64,000 nt of DNA from an uncultured Bacilli bacterium (GTDB lineage: Bacteria; Bacillota_I; Bacilli_A; RF39; UBA660), in assembly GCA_910588025.1 (NCBI GenBank), contig CAJUQG010000001.1, positions 143,372-207,371 of the forward strand, written 5' to 3'. This document shows, one piece after another, positions 52,620-61,663 of this stretch. Each line of letters begins with the position of its first letter. The first letter of the stretch is position 1. A program made the translations under genes and the position numbers. The notes under the pieces are model-generated. The model worked only from the letters and a program-made list of their open reading frames with translations. It had not been told where the DNA came from and made no database searches.

Positions 52620-55112
52620 TTAAAGTTTAAAATCATCCAAAAAATCTTCCATCGTAATTTCTTTCATAGAGGACACGGCTTTTTCTTCATCTTTAGAATT
52701 ATTTTCCAAAACCTCTACTTTTTTAAACGCCGCATCAATCGGATATTTCGATATATTAGATCCAGTACTAGCTAAATCCATAATTGCTATTTCACTATTT
52801 TTGATTTCTCTTAATTCACTATCTGATTTTATCATTAAAATATCTCTTGAATTCATTGGAATAACAGTTAAAATTTCATAAGGAACAGATTTCACTTTTT
52901 TCATTAAAGTGTTTCCTCGTTTTGCTCGTCCTGTTAAAACAAATTCATCTAATTTCACACGCTTTGCTGTTTTTTGATTAGTAATAACATCCAGATAATC
53001 TTCATCAGAAAGTCCAAAAGCACAAGCTACCACATCATCCTTTAAGTTAATTCCTTTTACTCCACTTCCGCGTACGCCAACCAAAGGAACCTCACTTGGA
53101 GCAAAGCTTACATAATAACCTAATTTAGATATCAAGAATAACTGTCTTTGTTCTTCAAAAACGGTTACCACTTCATCTTCATCTTTTAATTTCATAGCAA
53201 GCATCGCTTTTGAAGTTCTGGTAACTTCATACTCACTCATTAAAGTTCGTTTCATCATTCCATTCTTAGTAACAGTTACTAATTTTTTCTTAGAATCATA
53301 CAAACAACTTGCAACGACTTTTTCATCAGTTTGAAGCATTACCACATGATTAATATGCTTTCCAAGTTCTTTCCATTTCACTTCTGGAATTTTATGAATT
53401 GGAATAAACAAATAATTACCAAGATTCGTAAAAAGCATTAAAGAATCGATTGTGGTCGTTTGATATAATCCTGTCACATAATCTCCCGGCTTCAAAGTCG
53501 TTTCTTCTCCATTACTTGAAGCATAACTCTTAAGACTTACCCGTTTTACATAACCTTCATTGGTTACAACAACCATCACATTTTCTTTCGGAATCATACT
53601 CTTCATATCAAGTTTAATTTCCGTTACTTCATCACGAATTTCCGTTCTTCTTGGATTTCCATATTCACGCTTTATCACTTTTAACTCGGTTTTCATCACA
53701 TGTTTTAAAGCTTCTTCATTATTAAGAATTTGAGTCCACAAATAAATATTTTTTTCTAATTTTTTCATTTCCTCTTCAATTTCAACAATGTCTGTATTCG
53801 TTAAACGATAAAGTTGTAATTCGACAATGGCTTTTGCTTGATCAAACGTGAATTCAAATTCTTTCACTAAATTGTCAATCGCATCACTTTTATTTTTACT
53901 TGCTCGTATCACGCGAATTACTTCATCTAAAATACTAATTGCTTTTACTAAACCTTCTAAAATATGATAGCGAACCTTAGCATGGTCAAGATCAAACTGA
54001 GTTCTTCTTCGTACAACTTCCCTTTGATGCGTAATAAAAGCATCTAAAATATCTAAAACACCGACAAGTTTTGGCCGACGATTAACAATCGCTACCATAT
54101 TAAAATTATAATTAATTTGCAAATCAGTATTTTTAAGTAAATAATTTAAAACAAGTTCTGAATTTGCTCCACTTTTTAAATCAATGACAATCCGTGCTAA
54201 ATTCTCGTGGTCTGATTCATCAATAACTTCATTAATTCCTTCCACTTTTTTATCAATTCGAATTTCATTGATTTTTTTGATTAACTGTTCTTTTACCACT
54301 TCATAAGGAATGGATGATACAATAATTTGCTCATGATTTCCCGATTTTACCACTTCAGTTTTCGCTTTTAAAACAACTTTACCTTTACCAGTTCGATAAG
54401 CATCAATAAGACCCATTTTACCTTCTAATACTCCATAAGTTGGATAATCAGGACCTTTTAAAACTTCCATAATGGTTTCTAATTTACAATTTGGACTTTC
54501 AATTCGCTTTACCGTTGCATCAATGACTTCTCCTAAATTATGTGGCGGAATATTGGTCGCATACCCTGCACTAATTCCCGTTGAACCATTAACGAGCAAA
54601 TTTGGAAAACCTGCTGGTAATACCGTTGGTTCTAACTCTGTATCATCAAAATTATAAGTCATCTCGACTGTATTTTTATTAATCGAAGTAAGCATGACCT
54701 CGGCAAATTTAGAAAGACGAGACTCTGTATAACGCATCGCTGCTGGTCCATCACCATCAATACTTCCATTATTTCCATGAATATCAATAAATACTTCGCG
54801 CATTTTCCAAGGTTGACTCATTCTGATTAACGCATCATAAATAGAAGAATCTCCATGTGGATGATATTTTCCCATAATATCTCCAACTGCACGAGCACTT
54901 TTTCGATATGGTTTATCGTAAGTAAAATGAGAAGCATACATCCCATATAAAATACGACGTTGTACTGGTTTTAATCCATCTCGAACATCAGGAAGGGCAC
55001 GCTCTTGAATAATCTCTTTGGCATATCTTCCAAAACCTGTTCCCATAATTTCTTCAAGACTATAATCAAATATTTTTTCTACAATTGTTTTTTCTTCTTT
55101 TTTCCGTGCCAT
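52620..55112 (-). CDS. parC: DNA topoisomerase IV subunit A
   Basis: Breakage-reunion subunit with RALPDVRDGLKPVQRRILYGM, HPHGDSSIYDAL (quinolone-resistance region) and catalytic Tyr in AAMRYTESRLSKFAE. The C-terminal pinwheel blades start at about residue 500 (KENVMVVVTNEGYVKRVSL). A full GyrA box (QRRGGKG type) is not seen, only degenerate GSGVKG and AKRGN, which supports ParC over GyrA. GTG 55121 opens the frame, but ATG 55112 with AGGAAG upstream gives 830 aa. It follows parE directly. Confidence 0.9.
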   Translation of the reverse strand: MARKKEEKTIVEKIFDYSLEEIMGTGFGRYAKEIIQERALPDVRDGLKPVQRRILYGMYASHFTYDKPYRKSARAVGDIMGKYHPHGDSSIYDALIRMSQPWKMREVFIDIHGNNGSIDGDGPAAMRYTESRLSKFAEVMLTSINKNTVEMTYNFDDTELEPTVLPAGFPNLLVNGSTGISAGYATNIPPHNLGEVIDATVKRIESPNCKLETIMEVLKGPDYPTYGVLEGKMGLIDAYRTGKGKVVLKAKTEVVKSGNHEQIIVSSIPYEVVKEQLIKKINEIRIDKKVEGINEVIDESDHENLARIVIDLKSGANSELVLNYLLKNTDLQINYNFNMVAIVNRRPKLVGVLDILDAFITHQREVVRRRTQFDLDHAKVRYHILEGLVKAISILDEVIRVIRASKNKSDAIDNLVKEFEFTFDQAKAIVELQLYRLTNTDIVEIEEEMKKLEKNIYLWTQILNNEEALKHVMKTELKVIKREYGNPRRTEIRDEVTEIKLDMKSMIPKENVMVVVTNEGYVKRVSLKSYASSNGEETTLKPGDYVTGLYQTTTIDSLMLFTNLGNYLFIPIHKIPEVKWKELGKHINHVVMLQTDEKVVASCLYDSKKKLVTVTKNGMMKRTLMSEYEVTRTSKAMLAMKLKDEDEVVTVFEEQRQLFLISKLGYYVSFAPSEVPLVGVRGSGVKGINLKDDVVACAFGLSDEDYLDVITNQKTAKRVKLDEFVLTGRAKRGNTLMKKVKSVPYEILTVIPMNSRDILMIKSDSELREIKNSEIAIMDLASTGSNISKYPIDAAFKKVEVLENNSKDEEKAVSSMKEITMEDFLDDFKL

Positions 55113-55117
55113 ATTTT

Positions 55118-57019
55118 TCACTTCCTAAAATCGTCTTCTAAGGTAAAGTCCACATTTTCATTAATCCATTCTTTTCTGGGTTCTACATGATCTCCCATTA
55201 ATACATGAATACGCTTCTCAGCTAAAGCGGCATCCGTAAGATTTACACGCATTAATCTTCGATTTTCTTTATCCATTGTTGTTTTATAAAGTTCATCGGC
55301 ATTCATTTCACCTAGTCCTTTAAATCGTTGAATTTTATAATTACCACGCATTTTCTTCTTCGCTATCTCTAACTCTTCATCATCTGCAATATAAATTGTT
55401 TCTTTACTATTACTGATAGAATATAAAGGTGGTGTTGCAATATAAAGCATTCCTTCTTCAATTAATGGTCTCATGAATCGGTAAAAGAAAGTAATTAATA
55501 AAATTTGAATATGACTACCATCTACATCGGCATCGGTCATAATAATTACTTTGCCATAGTTAGAATCTCTGTAATCAAAATCTGCTCCAAGCCCTGCCCC
55601 AATCGCATACTCAATTTGTTTTAACTCTGCATTGGATGCAATATCATTTTGACTTGCTTTCTCACAGTTTAATACTTTTCCTCGAAGTGGTAATATCGCT
55701 TGCGTCTCACGATTTCGATATAATTTCGCAGACCCTCCTGCACTATCCCCTTCGACTAAGAAAAGTTCATTTTTTTCATAATTCTTACCTGTGGCTTTTG
55801 CAAGTTTCTCACTTAATACTCTCTCTTTATTACTTTTTCCTGTTCCCTTACGAACTTGTTCACGAGCTTTTCTTGCGGCCTCTCTTGCTGTTTTACTTTG
55901 AATTGCTTTATTTAAAACCATTAACGCTGCTTCTTTATTTTCTTCTAAAAAGAATTTTAAATTCTCATAAGTAACACTTTCTGTTACACTTCTAGCTTCT
56001 GGAGTACCAAGTTTTCCTTTTGTTTGTCCTTCAAACTGTAATAAAGCCTCTGGTATCTTTAATGAAATTACCGCCGACAACCCTTCTCTAACATCTCCAC
56101 CTTCTAAACTTTGGTCTTTTTTTAAAATCCCATTACTTTTCGCATAATCATTAAAAGCTTTCGTAATTCCTGTTTTAAAACCTACTTCATGCGATCCACC
56201 ATCACCTGTTTTAACATTATTAACAAATGATTCGATACTTTCGTTATAAGAATCTGTATATTGCATAGCAATTTCGACTTCAATTCCATTTTTTGTTCCA
56301 TCAAAATGAATCACTTTATGAAGCGTATTTTTTCCCTCATTAATATATTCAACAAAATTAATTAACCCATTTTCATAATGAAACTTCGCTTCTTTTTTAT
56401 CTTCTTCATCAACAACTTCTATAGTGACTCCCGAAAGTAAAAAAGCACTTTCTTGCATTCTTTCACAAATTGTTGTATAGGAAAAACTACAATTTTTAAA
56501 AATTTCTCCATCTGGTTTAAAAGTAACACTAGTTCCTGTTTTTTTCGTTTCTCCAATCACTTTTAGAGGAATCTCTACATGTCCTCCATTAGAAAAACGA
56601 ATATTACAAATCTTACCTTCTTTATAAATCGTAACATCCATCCAAGTAGATAAAGCATTTACGACACTTGCTCCAACTCCATGAAGTCCTCCGCTTACCT
56701 TATATCCGCCACTTTCAAATTTTCCCCCAGCATGTAAAATCGTATAAATAACTTCTGGAGTACTTTTTCCACTCGCATGTTTTCCAATAGGAACTCCACG
56801 ACCATTATCAGTTACCGTTATACTTCCATCTTTATGAAGAGCAATTTTGATAGTATCTCCATAACCATTGATAATTTCGTCAATCGCATTATCGACAATT
56901 TCCCAAACCAAATGGTGCATTCCACGTTTATCGGTAGAACCAATATACATACCAGGTCTTTTTCGAACTGCTTCTAAGCCTTCTAAAATTTTTATCGATG
57001 ATTCATCATATTTTGTCAT
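55118..57019 (-). CDS. parE: DNA topoisomerase IV subunit B
   Basis: GHKL ATPase subunit. ATP-site motifs are EIVDNAIDEI, TVTDNGRGVPIG, GGLHGVGASVVNAL and the QTKGKLGTPEARS loop. The TOPRIM domain shows LVEGDSAGGSAK and IIMTDADVDGSHI. The C-terminal RFKGLGEMNADELYKTTMD is also present. Start at ATG 57019 with AAGGTGAAG upstream (633 aa); an ATG further up has no ribosome site. The adjacent parC and a length near 640 aa favour ParE over GyrB. Confidence 0.92.
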   Translation of the reverse strand: MTKYDESSIKILEGLEAVRKRPGMYIGSTDKRGMHHLVWEIVDNAIDEIINGYGDTIKIALHKDGSITVTDNGRGVPIGKHASGKSTPEVIYTILHAGGKFESGGYKVSGGLHGVGASVVNALSTWMDVTIYKEGKICNIRFSNGGHVEIPLKVIGETKKTGTSVTFKPDGEIFKNCSFSYTTICERMQESAFLLSGVTIEVVDEEDKKEAKFHYENGLINFVEYINEGKNTLHKVIHFDGTKNGIEVEIAMQYTDSYNESIESFVNNVKTGDGGSHEVGFKTGITKAFNDYAKSNGILKKDQSLEGGDVREGLSAVISLKIPEALLQFEGQTKGKLGTPEARSVTESVTYENLKFFLEENKEAALMVLNKAIQSKTAREAARKAREQVRKGTGKSNKERVLSEKLAKATGKNYEKNELFLVEGDSAGGSAKLYRNRETQAILPLRGKVLNCEKASQNDIASNAELKQIEYAIGAGLGADFDYRDSNYGKVIIMTDADVDGSHIQILLITFFYRFMRPLIEEGMLYIATPPLYSISNSKETIYIADDEELEIAKKKMRGNYKIQRFKGLGEMNADELYKTTMDKENRRLMRVNLTDAALAEKRIHVLMGDHVEPRKEWINENVDFTLEDDFRK

Positions 57020-57361
57020 AGCCTTCACCTTAAAAAAGTATATCATGTTAAAGAATGTTTAGCAAAATGAATTGTCAAACAATTGCCAAAACAGACCTTA
57101 TTTTGAAGTAATTTTCTCTTCTTTTCCTGTTACTACTAAAAAAATTACCAAACTCACTTTTTATGCCTTTCTTATAATAACTCACAATATTATTTACTTA
57201 AACGAATAAAATGACCTTATCATAAAAGTAAAATTCCTGCAAATGAATCATTTTTCAAATAAAATAAAAAAAGAAAAAGAATTGATAAAATCTCCTAAAT
57301 CAAAAATCCTTTTCTTGTTAAAAAAAGCAACTAATTTTTAAATTGTATAAAAACAATACTT
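57020..57361. other. AT-rich gap upstream of parE with a small palindrome
   Basis: No convincing gene or RNA. A palindrome AATTGT-CAA-ACAATT lies at 57070-57084 and contains a TTGACA (-35-like, minus strand) that could drive parE. No clear -10 is found at the right distance. The rest is low-complexity A/T sequence. Confidence 0.35.
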
Positions 57362-58369
57362 TTATAACTTTGCTAAAGCGGCAATTGCTTCTTCTAAACT
57401 ACTAACAGCAATAACTCGAATATCTAAATCGTTTTCATTTTTCACTTGAATAGCTTCTTCATAATTCTTAGTAGGAACCAAAAAAACATCAGCTTTCTTC
57501 TTTGCAGCTCCCAAAAGTTTATATTTTACTCCGCCAATTTCCCCAACAACGCCATTTTTATCAATTGTCCCAGTTCCAATAATCTTTTTCCCCATCGTAA
57601 TATCTTCACTCACCAAAGCATTATAAATTGCCAAAGCATTCATAAGTCCACCACTTGGCCCTGATTCACTACTTTTTGAGACAAAAGACACCTTAGGATT
57701 CGTTTCATACTCATAAGTAGTAGTAATACTAACGCCCACTTTTGGTCCTTCACTCGTTTCATAAACCGTTGCTTTCTTCGTCATTTTTTTACCACGACGA
57801 ATGATTTCAAAACTTACTTCATCCCCAGCATGTAAACTCCCCACCATTTCGCGGACAGTATCTAAATTTTTTATCTCTTGACCATTCATCGTTAAAATTT
57901 CATCAAACAGTTCCAAGTCTGTATCGGCTTCATTACTCATATAAACCAAATGATTGGTTTGCGATAAAACCTTTACTTCCTTATTTGCTAAGGAAAAAGC
58001 AGCATACAACGCATTATTCTGTGCTTGAATAAGAGAAATTTGATCTGCTAAAATCATCTCTTCCAAAGACTCGTTATCTGGCTTAATATCCTTGGTAGAA
58101 ACAATATCCCAATTAGGAATAAGATAACTAAACAATAAAAATGGAATACTTCCCTTAATCATCGAAACATATGCCATAGATAAGGAACCTTGCGTCTCAT
58201 ACCCATCCTCTACTTCAATTCGATTGGCAAGATCAATAGAACCACCAGGAGTATAAACAACGTAAGGAAGCTCAAATGTAAAAAGACAAACAATAACCAA
58301 AAGGGAAACAAAAAATTTCCAATTTTCACGCATGAAACCCTTTAATTTCTCATAAAATTTGTTAAACAT
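57362..58369 (-). CDS. Membrane-anchored PDZ/Lon-like serine protease (YlbL/SepM type)
   Basis: One N-terminal membrane segment (about residues 15-33), then PYVVYTPGGSIDLANRI, a PDZ domain around ELFDEILTMNGQEIKNLDTVREMV, and a Lon-type protease domain. The catalytic Ser is in ESGPSGGLMNALAIY and the Lys in GEIGGVKYKLLGAAKKK. Thus the Ser-Lys dyad is intact. 335 aa. It acts outside the membrane. ylbJ starts 44 bases away on the other strand, a rearranged version of the ylbJ-ylbL neighbourhood. Confidence 0.92.
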   Translation of the reverse strand: MFNKFYEKLKGFMRENWKFFVSLLVIVCLFTFELPYVVYTPGGSIDLANRIEVEDGYETQGSLSMAYVSMIKGSIPFLLFSYLIPNWDIVSTKDIKPDNESLEEMILADQISLIQAQNNALYAAFSLANKEVKVLSQTNHLVYMSNEADTDLELFDEILTMNGQEIKNLDTVREMVGSLHAGDEVSFEIIRRGKKMTKKATVYETSEGPKVGVSITTTYEYETNPKVSFVSKSSESGPSGGLMNALAIYNALVSEDITMGKKIIGTGTIDKNGVVGEIGGVKYKLLGAAKKKADVFLVPTKNYEEAIQVKNENDLDIRVIAVSSLEEAIAALAKL

Positions 58370-58413
58370 GACACATCATCACCTAAAATATTATATCAAA
58401 AAAAGAGGCAATT

Positions 58414-59349
58414 ATGAATCCAAAGAAAAAAAACCTATGTATTCTCGTACTTTTACTCATTCTCTTATTTTTAATCCTTCAAAAAAATAGCGAAGTCAAA
58501 ACCAGCATCATTTTTGGAGCAGAACTATGGCTTACTAAAGTATTTCCATCATTATTTCCTATGTTCATCTTAAGTGACTTATTAATGTCTTACCACTTAC
58601 CAGAATATCTTTCTAACCTTTTTGGACCCTTTTTCACCAAATTATTTAAAACCAGTCCATATGGCGTATTTACCCTTTTTATGTCACTCATTGCTGGTAC
58701 TCCATCGAGTGCTTATATTTTAAAAAACTTAAGTGCCGAACAAAAAATTACCGAACAAGAAGCCAGTCATTTATTACAATTCACATTTTTCTCTAATCCC
58801 CTTTTTCTTCTTACCATGTTAAATGTTATTTTTCCAAATCAACCGCATCTTATTATTTCTATTATCTTAATTCATTATAGTTCCAATCTACTTATTGGTT
58901 TATTACTAAGACCAAAAACGACTCCTACTTGGACAAAAATAACTTTTGTCAAAACAAAGCTAAATCTTGGAACAATCTTGTCAAATTCCATCAAAAAAGC
59001 CATGAATACCTTACTTCTTATCTTAGGAACCATTTGTTTTTATCTAATGCTAAGCACTATTTTTACTTTAAAAAATCCTCACTTAAATCTTTTGATGAAA
59101 GGATTTTTAGAACTAACTCAAGGTCTTAATAGCTTAATGACAAATAACTATTCCATTACCTTCAAAAGTATTTTATCACTATTTTTCATTTGCTTTGGTG
59201 GCTTAAGTATTCACACCCAAATAAAAAGTATCATTGAAGATACTTCGATTTCTTACCTTTCCTTTTTAAAAGGACGCATTTTACACGTTATCATTTCTTT
59301 CTTATTACTATTTCTTTTAAGCTTCACAAGTATTGCTTTCATATCCTAA
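58414..59349 (+). CDS. ylbJ: YlbJ-like nucleoside-recognition-domain membrane protein
   Basis: 311 aa with seven to eight membrane segments. GAELWLTKVFPSLFPMFILSDLLM and LFMSLIAGTPSSAYILKNL are the two family signatures of YlbJ, a protein known to be needed for spore formation in Bacillus. AAAGAGG precedes the ATG. The 3' end overlaps the convergent minor-pilin gene by 33 bases. Confidence 0.88.
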   Translation: MNPKKKNLCILVLLLILLFLILQKNSEVKTSIIFGAELWLTKVFPSLFPMFILSDLLMSYHLPEYLSNLFGPFFTKLFKTSPYGVFTLFMSLIAGTPSSAYILKNLSAEQKITEQEASHLLQFTFFSNPLFLLTMLNVIFPNQPHLIISIILIHYSSNLLIGLLLRPKTTPTWTKITFVKTKLNLGTILSNSIKKAMNTLLLILGTICFYLMLSTIFTLKNPHLNLLMKGFLELTQGLNSLMTNNYSITFKSILSLFFICFGGLSIHTQIKSIIEDTSISYLSFLKGRILHVIISFLLLFLLSFTSIAFIS

Positions 59350-59913
59350 AAAAGCTTTAGAAGGAAAACTACTGGCATTAATATCACTAGATTTTCCGAC
59401 ATAAAACAATTCCAAATCATCAATGGCATTCGCATCACTCTCACCAATTACCACCGGAATACGTATATGAACATAAAAATAATCAGAACAAACCGCTGAT
59501 TCACAGTTTGCTCCCGTACAACATGGAGCATTTTCAAAATGATAATAAACACATCGTTTTTGATAAGAAGTCCGATTATTTCCTGCTTTCATACTCCAAC
59601 GTTCATCATGATAACTCACCGACTTATCACTTACTGTTAACGCCCGACTACTACCATCTTGAAACTGAAACGTTAAACGTAATTCCCCATAAGTACTAGA
59701 ATCAGTCATCCCAACTAACCCAAGTGATGTAAAATCATCCATAATCGTTCTAATAATACTTGCACGATTCAATTGATTATCACTAGCAAAGGTCCCATTT
59801 TTACTCGTATATTGAATATCTACTAATAAATTAAACAAAAAAATCATTACAACTGCTACTAAAGCAATACTGACAATAAACTCAATCAAAGTAATTCCTT
59901 TTTGGTTTTTCAT
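59317..59913 (-). CDS. Minor pilin-like protein (PilW/GspJ type)
   Basis: Prepilin leader MKNQKG followed by ITLIEFIVSIALVAVVMIFLFNLL, with Glu at +5 after the processing Gly. The distal domain holds several Cys residues close together (APCCTGANCESAVCS), unusual for cytoplasmic-like low-GC proteins and suggesting disulfides. 198 aa. Its start overlaps the stop of the next upstream prepilin gene (ATGA). Confidence 0.78.
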   Translation of the reverse strand: MKNQKGITLIEFIVSIALVAVVMIFLFNLLVDIQYTSKNGTFASDNQLNRASIIRTIMDDFTSLGLVGMTDSSTYGELRLTFQFQDGSSRALTVSDKSVSYHDERWSMKAGNNRTSYQKRCVYYHFENAPCCTGANCESAVCSDYFYVHIRIPVVIGESDANAIDDLELFYVGKSSDINASSFPSKAFLGYESNTCEA

Positions 59914-60494
59914 AAATCACCTACTTTTAATGTCGCATAATAATACCTACAATGTTCTTCATCGACACAAGCACCACCCGCTCCATCTTCACGATACTCA
60001 ACAATCATTCGATATCCATCTTCGCCTTTTCCTCCGATGGTACGTAAATAATTTCCTAAATTGGCATTAACTCTTGAAAATACAGAACAAATTCCTTCAT
60101 AATTCGTACAAGTTTGCAATTGTGATAAATCCCGATAAGTGACATAAACATTTGCAATATGAAGTTCTCCACTCAAAAGTTCACAAAAGCCTCCTTCTTT
60201 ATCTACATCATCAAAAATATCACCAGAACCACAGCCAAAAGAAAGTAAAAAATTAACATTATCATTCGTATTTTCGTTACTTAAATTACCTATAATACGG
60301 TCAATTCGCTGACTACTAAAATATTTTTTTACATAATAAGTTCGATAAAGATAACTCACATCATCATATAAAAGACGTGCTTTCTCATTATTAGAAAGTG
60401 CAATATAAGTAGAATATAAATACAACAAAGAAGTGATTAAAACTGCTATAACAATAATCGTTTCAACAAAAACAAAGCCCTTTTTATTTCTCAT
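59910..60494 (-). CDS. Minor pilin-like protein
   Basis: The leader MRNKKG and FVFVETIIVIAVLITSLLYLY form a prepilin-type N-terminus with Glu at +5. The globular part is about 160 residues and includes Cys pairs (FGCGSGD, GGFCELL, GGACVDEEHCRYYY). AAAGGATG precedes ATG 60494. It is probably co-transcribed with the second minor pilin, and both may cap or initiate the pilus formed by the ComGC-like protein. Confidence 0.72.
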   Translation of the reverse strand: MRNKKGFVFVETIIVIAVLITSLLYLYSTYIALSNNEKARLLYDDVSYLYRTYYVKKYFSSQRIDRIIGNLSNENTNDNVNFLLSFGCGSGDIFDDVDKEGGFCELLSGELHIANVYVTYRDLSQLQTCTNYEGICSVFSRVNANLGNYLRTIGGKGEDGYRMIVEYREDGAGGACVDEEHCRYYYATLKVGDL

Positions 60495-60570
60495 TATGAT
60501 TCATCCTTTATTATTCATTATAAAAGATTACCCCTTTTTTTTCAAATCATTTTAAGAACCCACGCCAAAG

Positions 60571-60591
60571 AAAAAAAATAGCATACGCTAT
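60571..60591 (-). terminator. Terminator downstream of the spoVID-ysxE-like pair
   Basis: Minus strand ATAGC, a 4-base loop, GCTAT and TTTTTTT. It lies about 180 bases beyond the kinase-like gene and also just upstream of the small plus-strand gene. Confidence 0.65.
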
Positions 60592-60607
60592 CAATAGGTG
60601 ATGTATT

Positions 60608-60808
60608 ATGCAACCAGGTTGTAGAAGACCATGTGGAAAAGGACCAAACGGCTTTTTTACTGTAATAGCCATTTTGATCCTTAGTTGTCTTATTTTTTAT
60701 CAAGTAATTATTACTTTAATTCTACCATTTCGTTTTAATATTTTTATCTTATTTATTGAAATAGTACTGCTTTTATTTTTGCTCTACCGTATAGTATGGC
60801 CTTACTAA
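60608..60808 (+). CDS. Small two-span membrane protein, 66 aa
   Basis: MQPGCRRPCGKGPNG is followed by two hydrophobic segments (about residues 17-37 and 42-62). AGGTGA lies seven bases upstream of the ATG. The Cys/Gly/Pro-rich N-terminus is distinctive. Its end overlaps the convergent kinase-like gene by 36 bases. The function is unknown. Confidence 0.6.
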   Translation: MQPGCRRPCGKGPNGFFTVIAILILSCLIFYQVIITLILPFRFNIFILFIEIVLLLFLLYRIVWPY

Positions 60809-61663
60809 CTCTTCCGTTTTAAACAAATAATCTAAACCTTCTCGAACCATTTTACAATTTTGAAACTCTTCCTCAGTAAAGGTCATTTTCATCGGTAAAG
60901 AAATTAAAATAAAAAACAATTTTTTTTCTGCTTCTTGAAGCGGAAATTTCTCTTGATATTTTTGAAATAGCGTTATAAACTCTACATCAAAATAATCCGT
61001 TTGATAAAAGTGAACCAAATCTAACACTGGACTATCAATTTTACTCTTTTCCCAACTAATAAAATAATCTCGGTCACCTTTCAAATAATGTTCCAAACTC
61101 ATATTATTATGAATAAAACTAACTCGTTGGCGACTTTCTTGTTTCACAAGCTCAAACCAATCATCTAACTCTCTTTTGGCAAAATCTAAACTAGAAAGAA
61201 TTTTAGAACTATTTCGCATAAAAAGATAATGACTTGGAGACATATAATTTTCTAAAAAACAAGTATCAAACAAAGTATCATAGTACTGTTTTAAATATTG
61301 AATATTAGAATCTATGTTTTCATAAATTTCTTGATAAGTATCCAAACTAACCGTTTTAAAATAAGCGGTTTTTTGATGTAATGAAGCAAGTACTCCAATT
61401 AAATCTTGAGCTTTTTGTTCCGTTGGCATTGGAGTATCTTCTACATAAGAAAACATATTTACATCAGCTCTACTAAAATCAACCAATTCTGGAAACTCAT
61501 GAAAATTGCGAGATTGTAAATAACGATAAACCTTAGCAACATCATTTTCTTTTGGTTTTACAACAAAATTACCACTTGTCGTTTCTAAAATCGTAATTTT
61601 TCCTCGCTTCGTATAACGAATAGGTTTATAAATATCTTTTAATACTTCAATACTTTTATTCAT
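60773..61663 (-). CDS. CotS/YsxE-family kinase-like protein, active site degenerate
   Basis: 296 aa of the aminoglycoside-phosphotransferase fold. The N-lobe has TSGNFVVKPKENDVAKVYRYL with a Lys at the ATP site. The expected HGDxxxxN loop reads SFIHNNMSLEHYLK (Asp replaced by Asn) and the DWE metal motif is ISWEKSKIDSPVLDLVHFY (Asp replaced by Ser). This pattern and the position after a SpoVID-like gene match YsxE, the CotS-family protein behind spoVID in Bacillus. Kinase activity is doubtful. It overlaps the spoVID-like stop by eight bases. Confidence 0.78.
   Translation of the reverse strand: MNKSIEVLKDIYKPIRYTKRGKITILETTSGNFVVKPKENDVAKVYRYLQSRNFHEFPELVDFSRADVNMFSYVEDTPMPTEQKAQDLIGVLASLHQKTAYFKTVSLDTYQEIYENIDSNIQYLKQYYDTLFDTCFLENYMSPSHYLFMRNSSKILSSLDFAKRELDDWFELVKQESRQRVSFIHNNMSLEHYLKGDRDYFISWEKSKIDSPVLDLVHFYQTDYFDVEFITLFQKYQEKFPLQEAEKKLFFILISLPMKMTFTEEEFQNCKMVREGLDYLFKTEELVRPYYTVEQK

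Noticed and set aside
52620..57019. DNA gyrase instead of topoisomerase IV
   Set aside because: No complete GyrA box is visible in the C-terminal domain and the pair is adjacent in parE-parC order; still, only a phylogeny would be final.
57020..57361. RNA gene or riboswitch in the 340-base gap before parE
   Set aside because: Only AT-rich low-complexity sequence and a 6-bp-arm palindrome are present; no stable multi-stem structure or tRNA-like motif.
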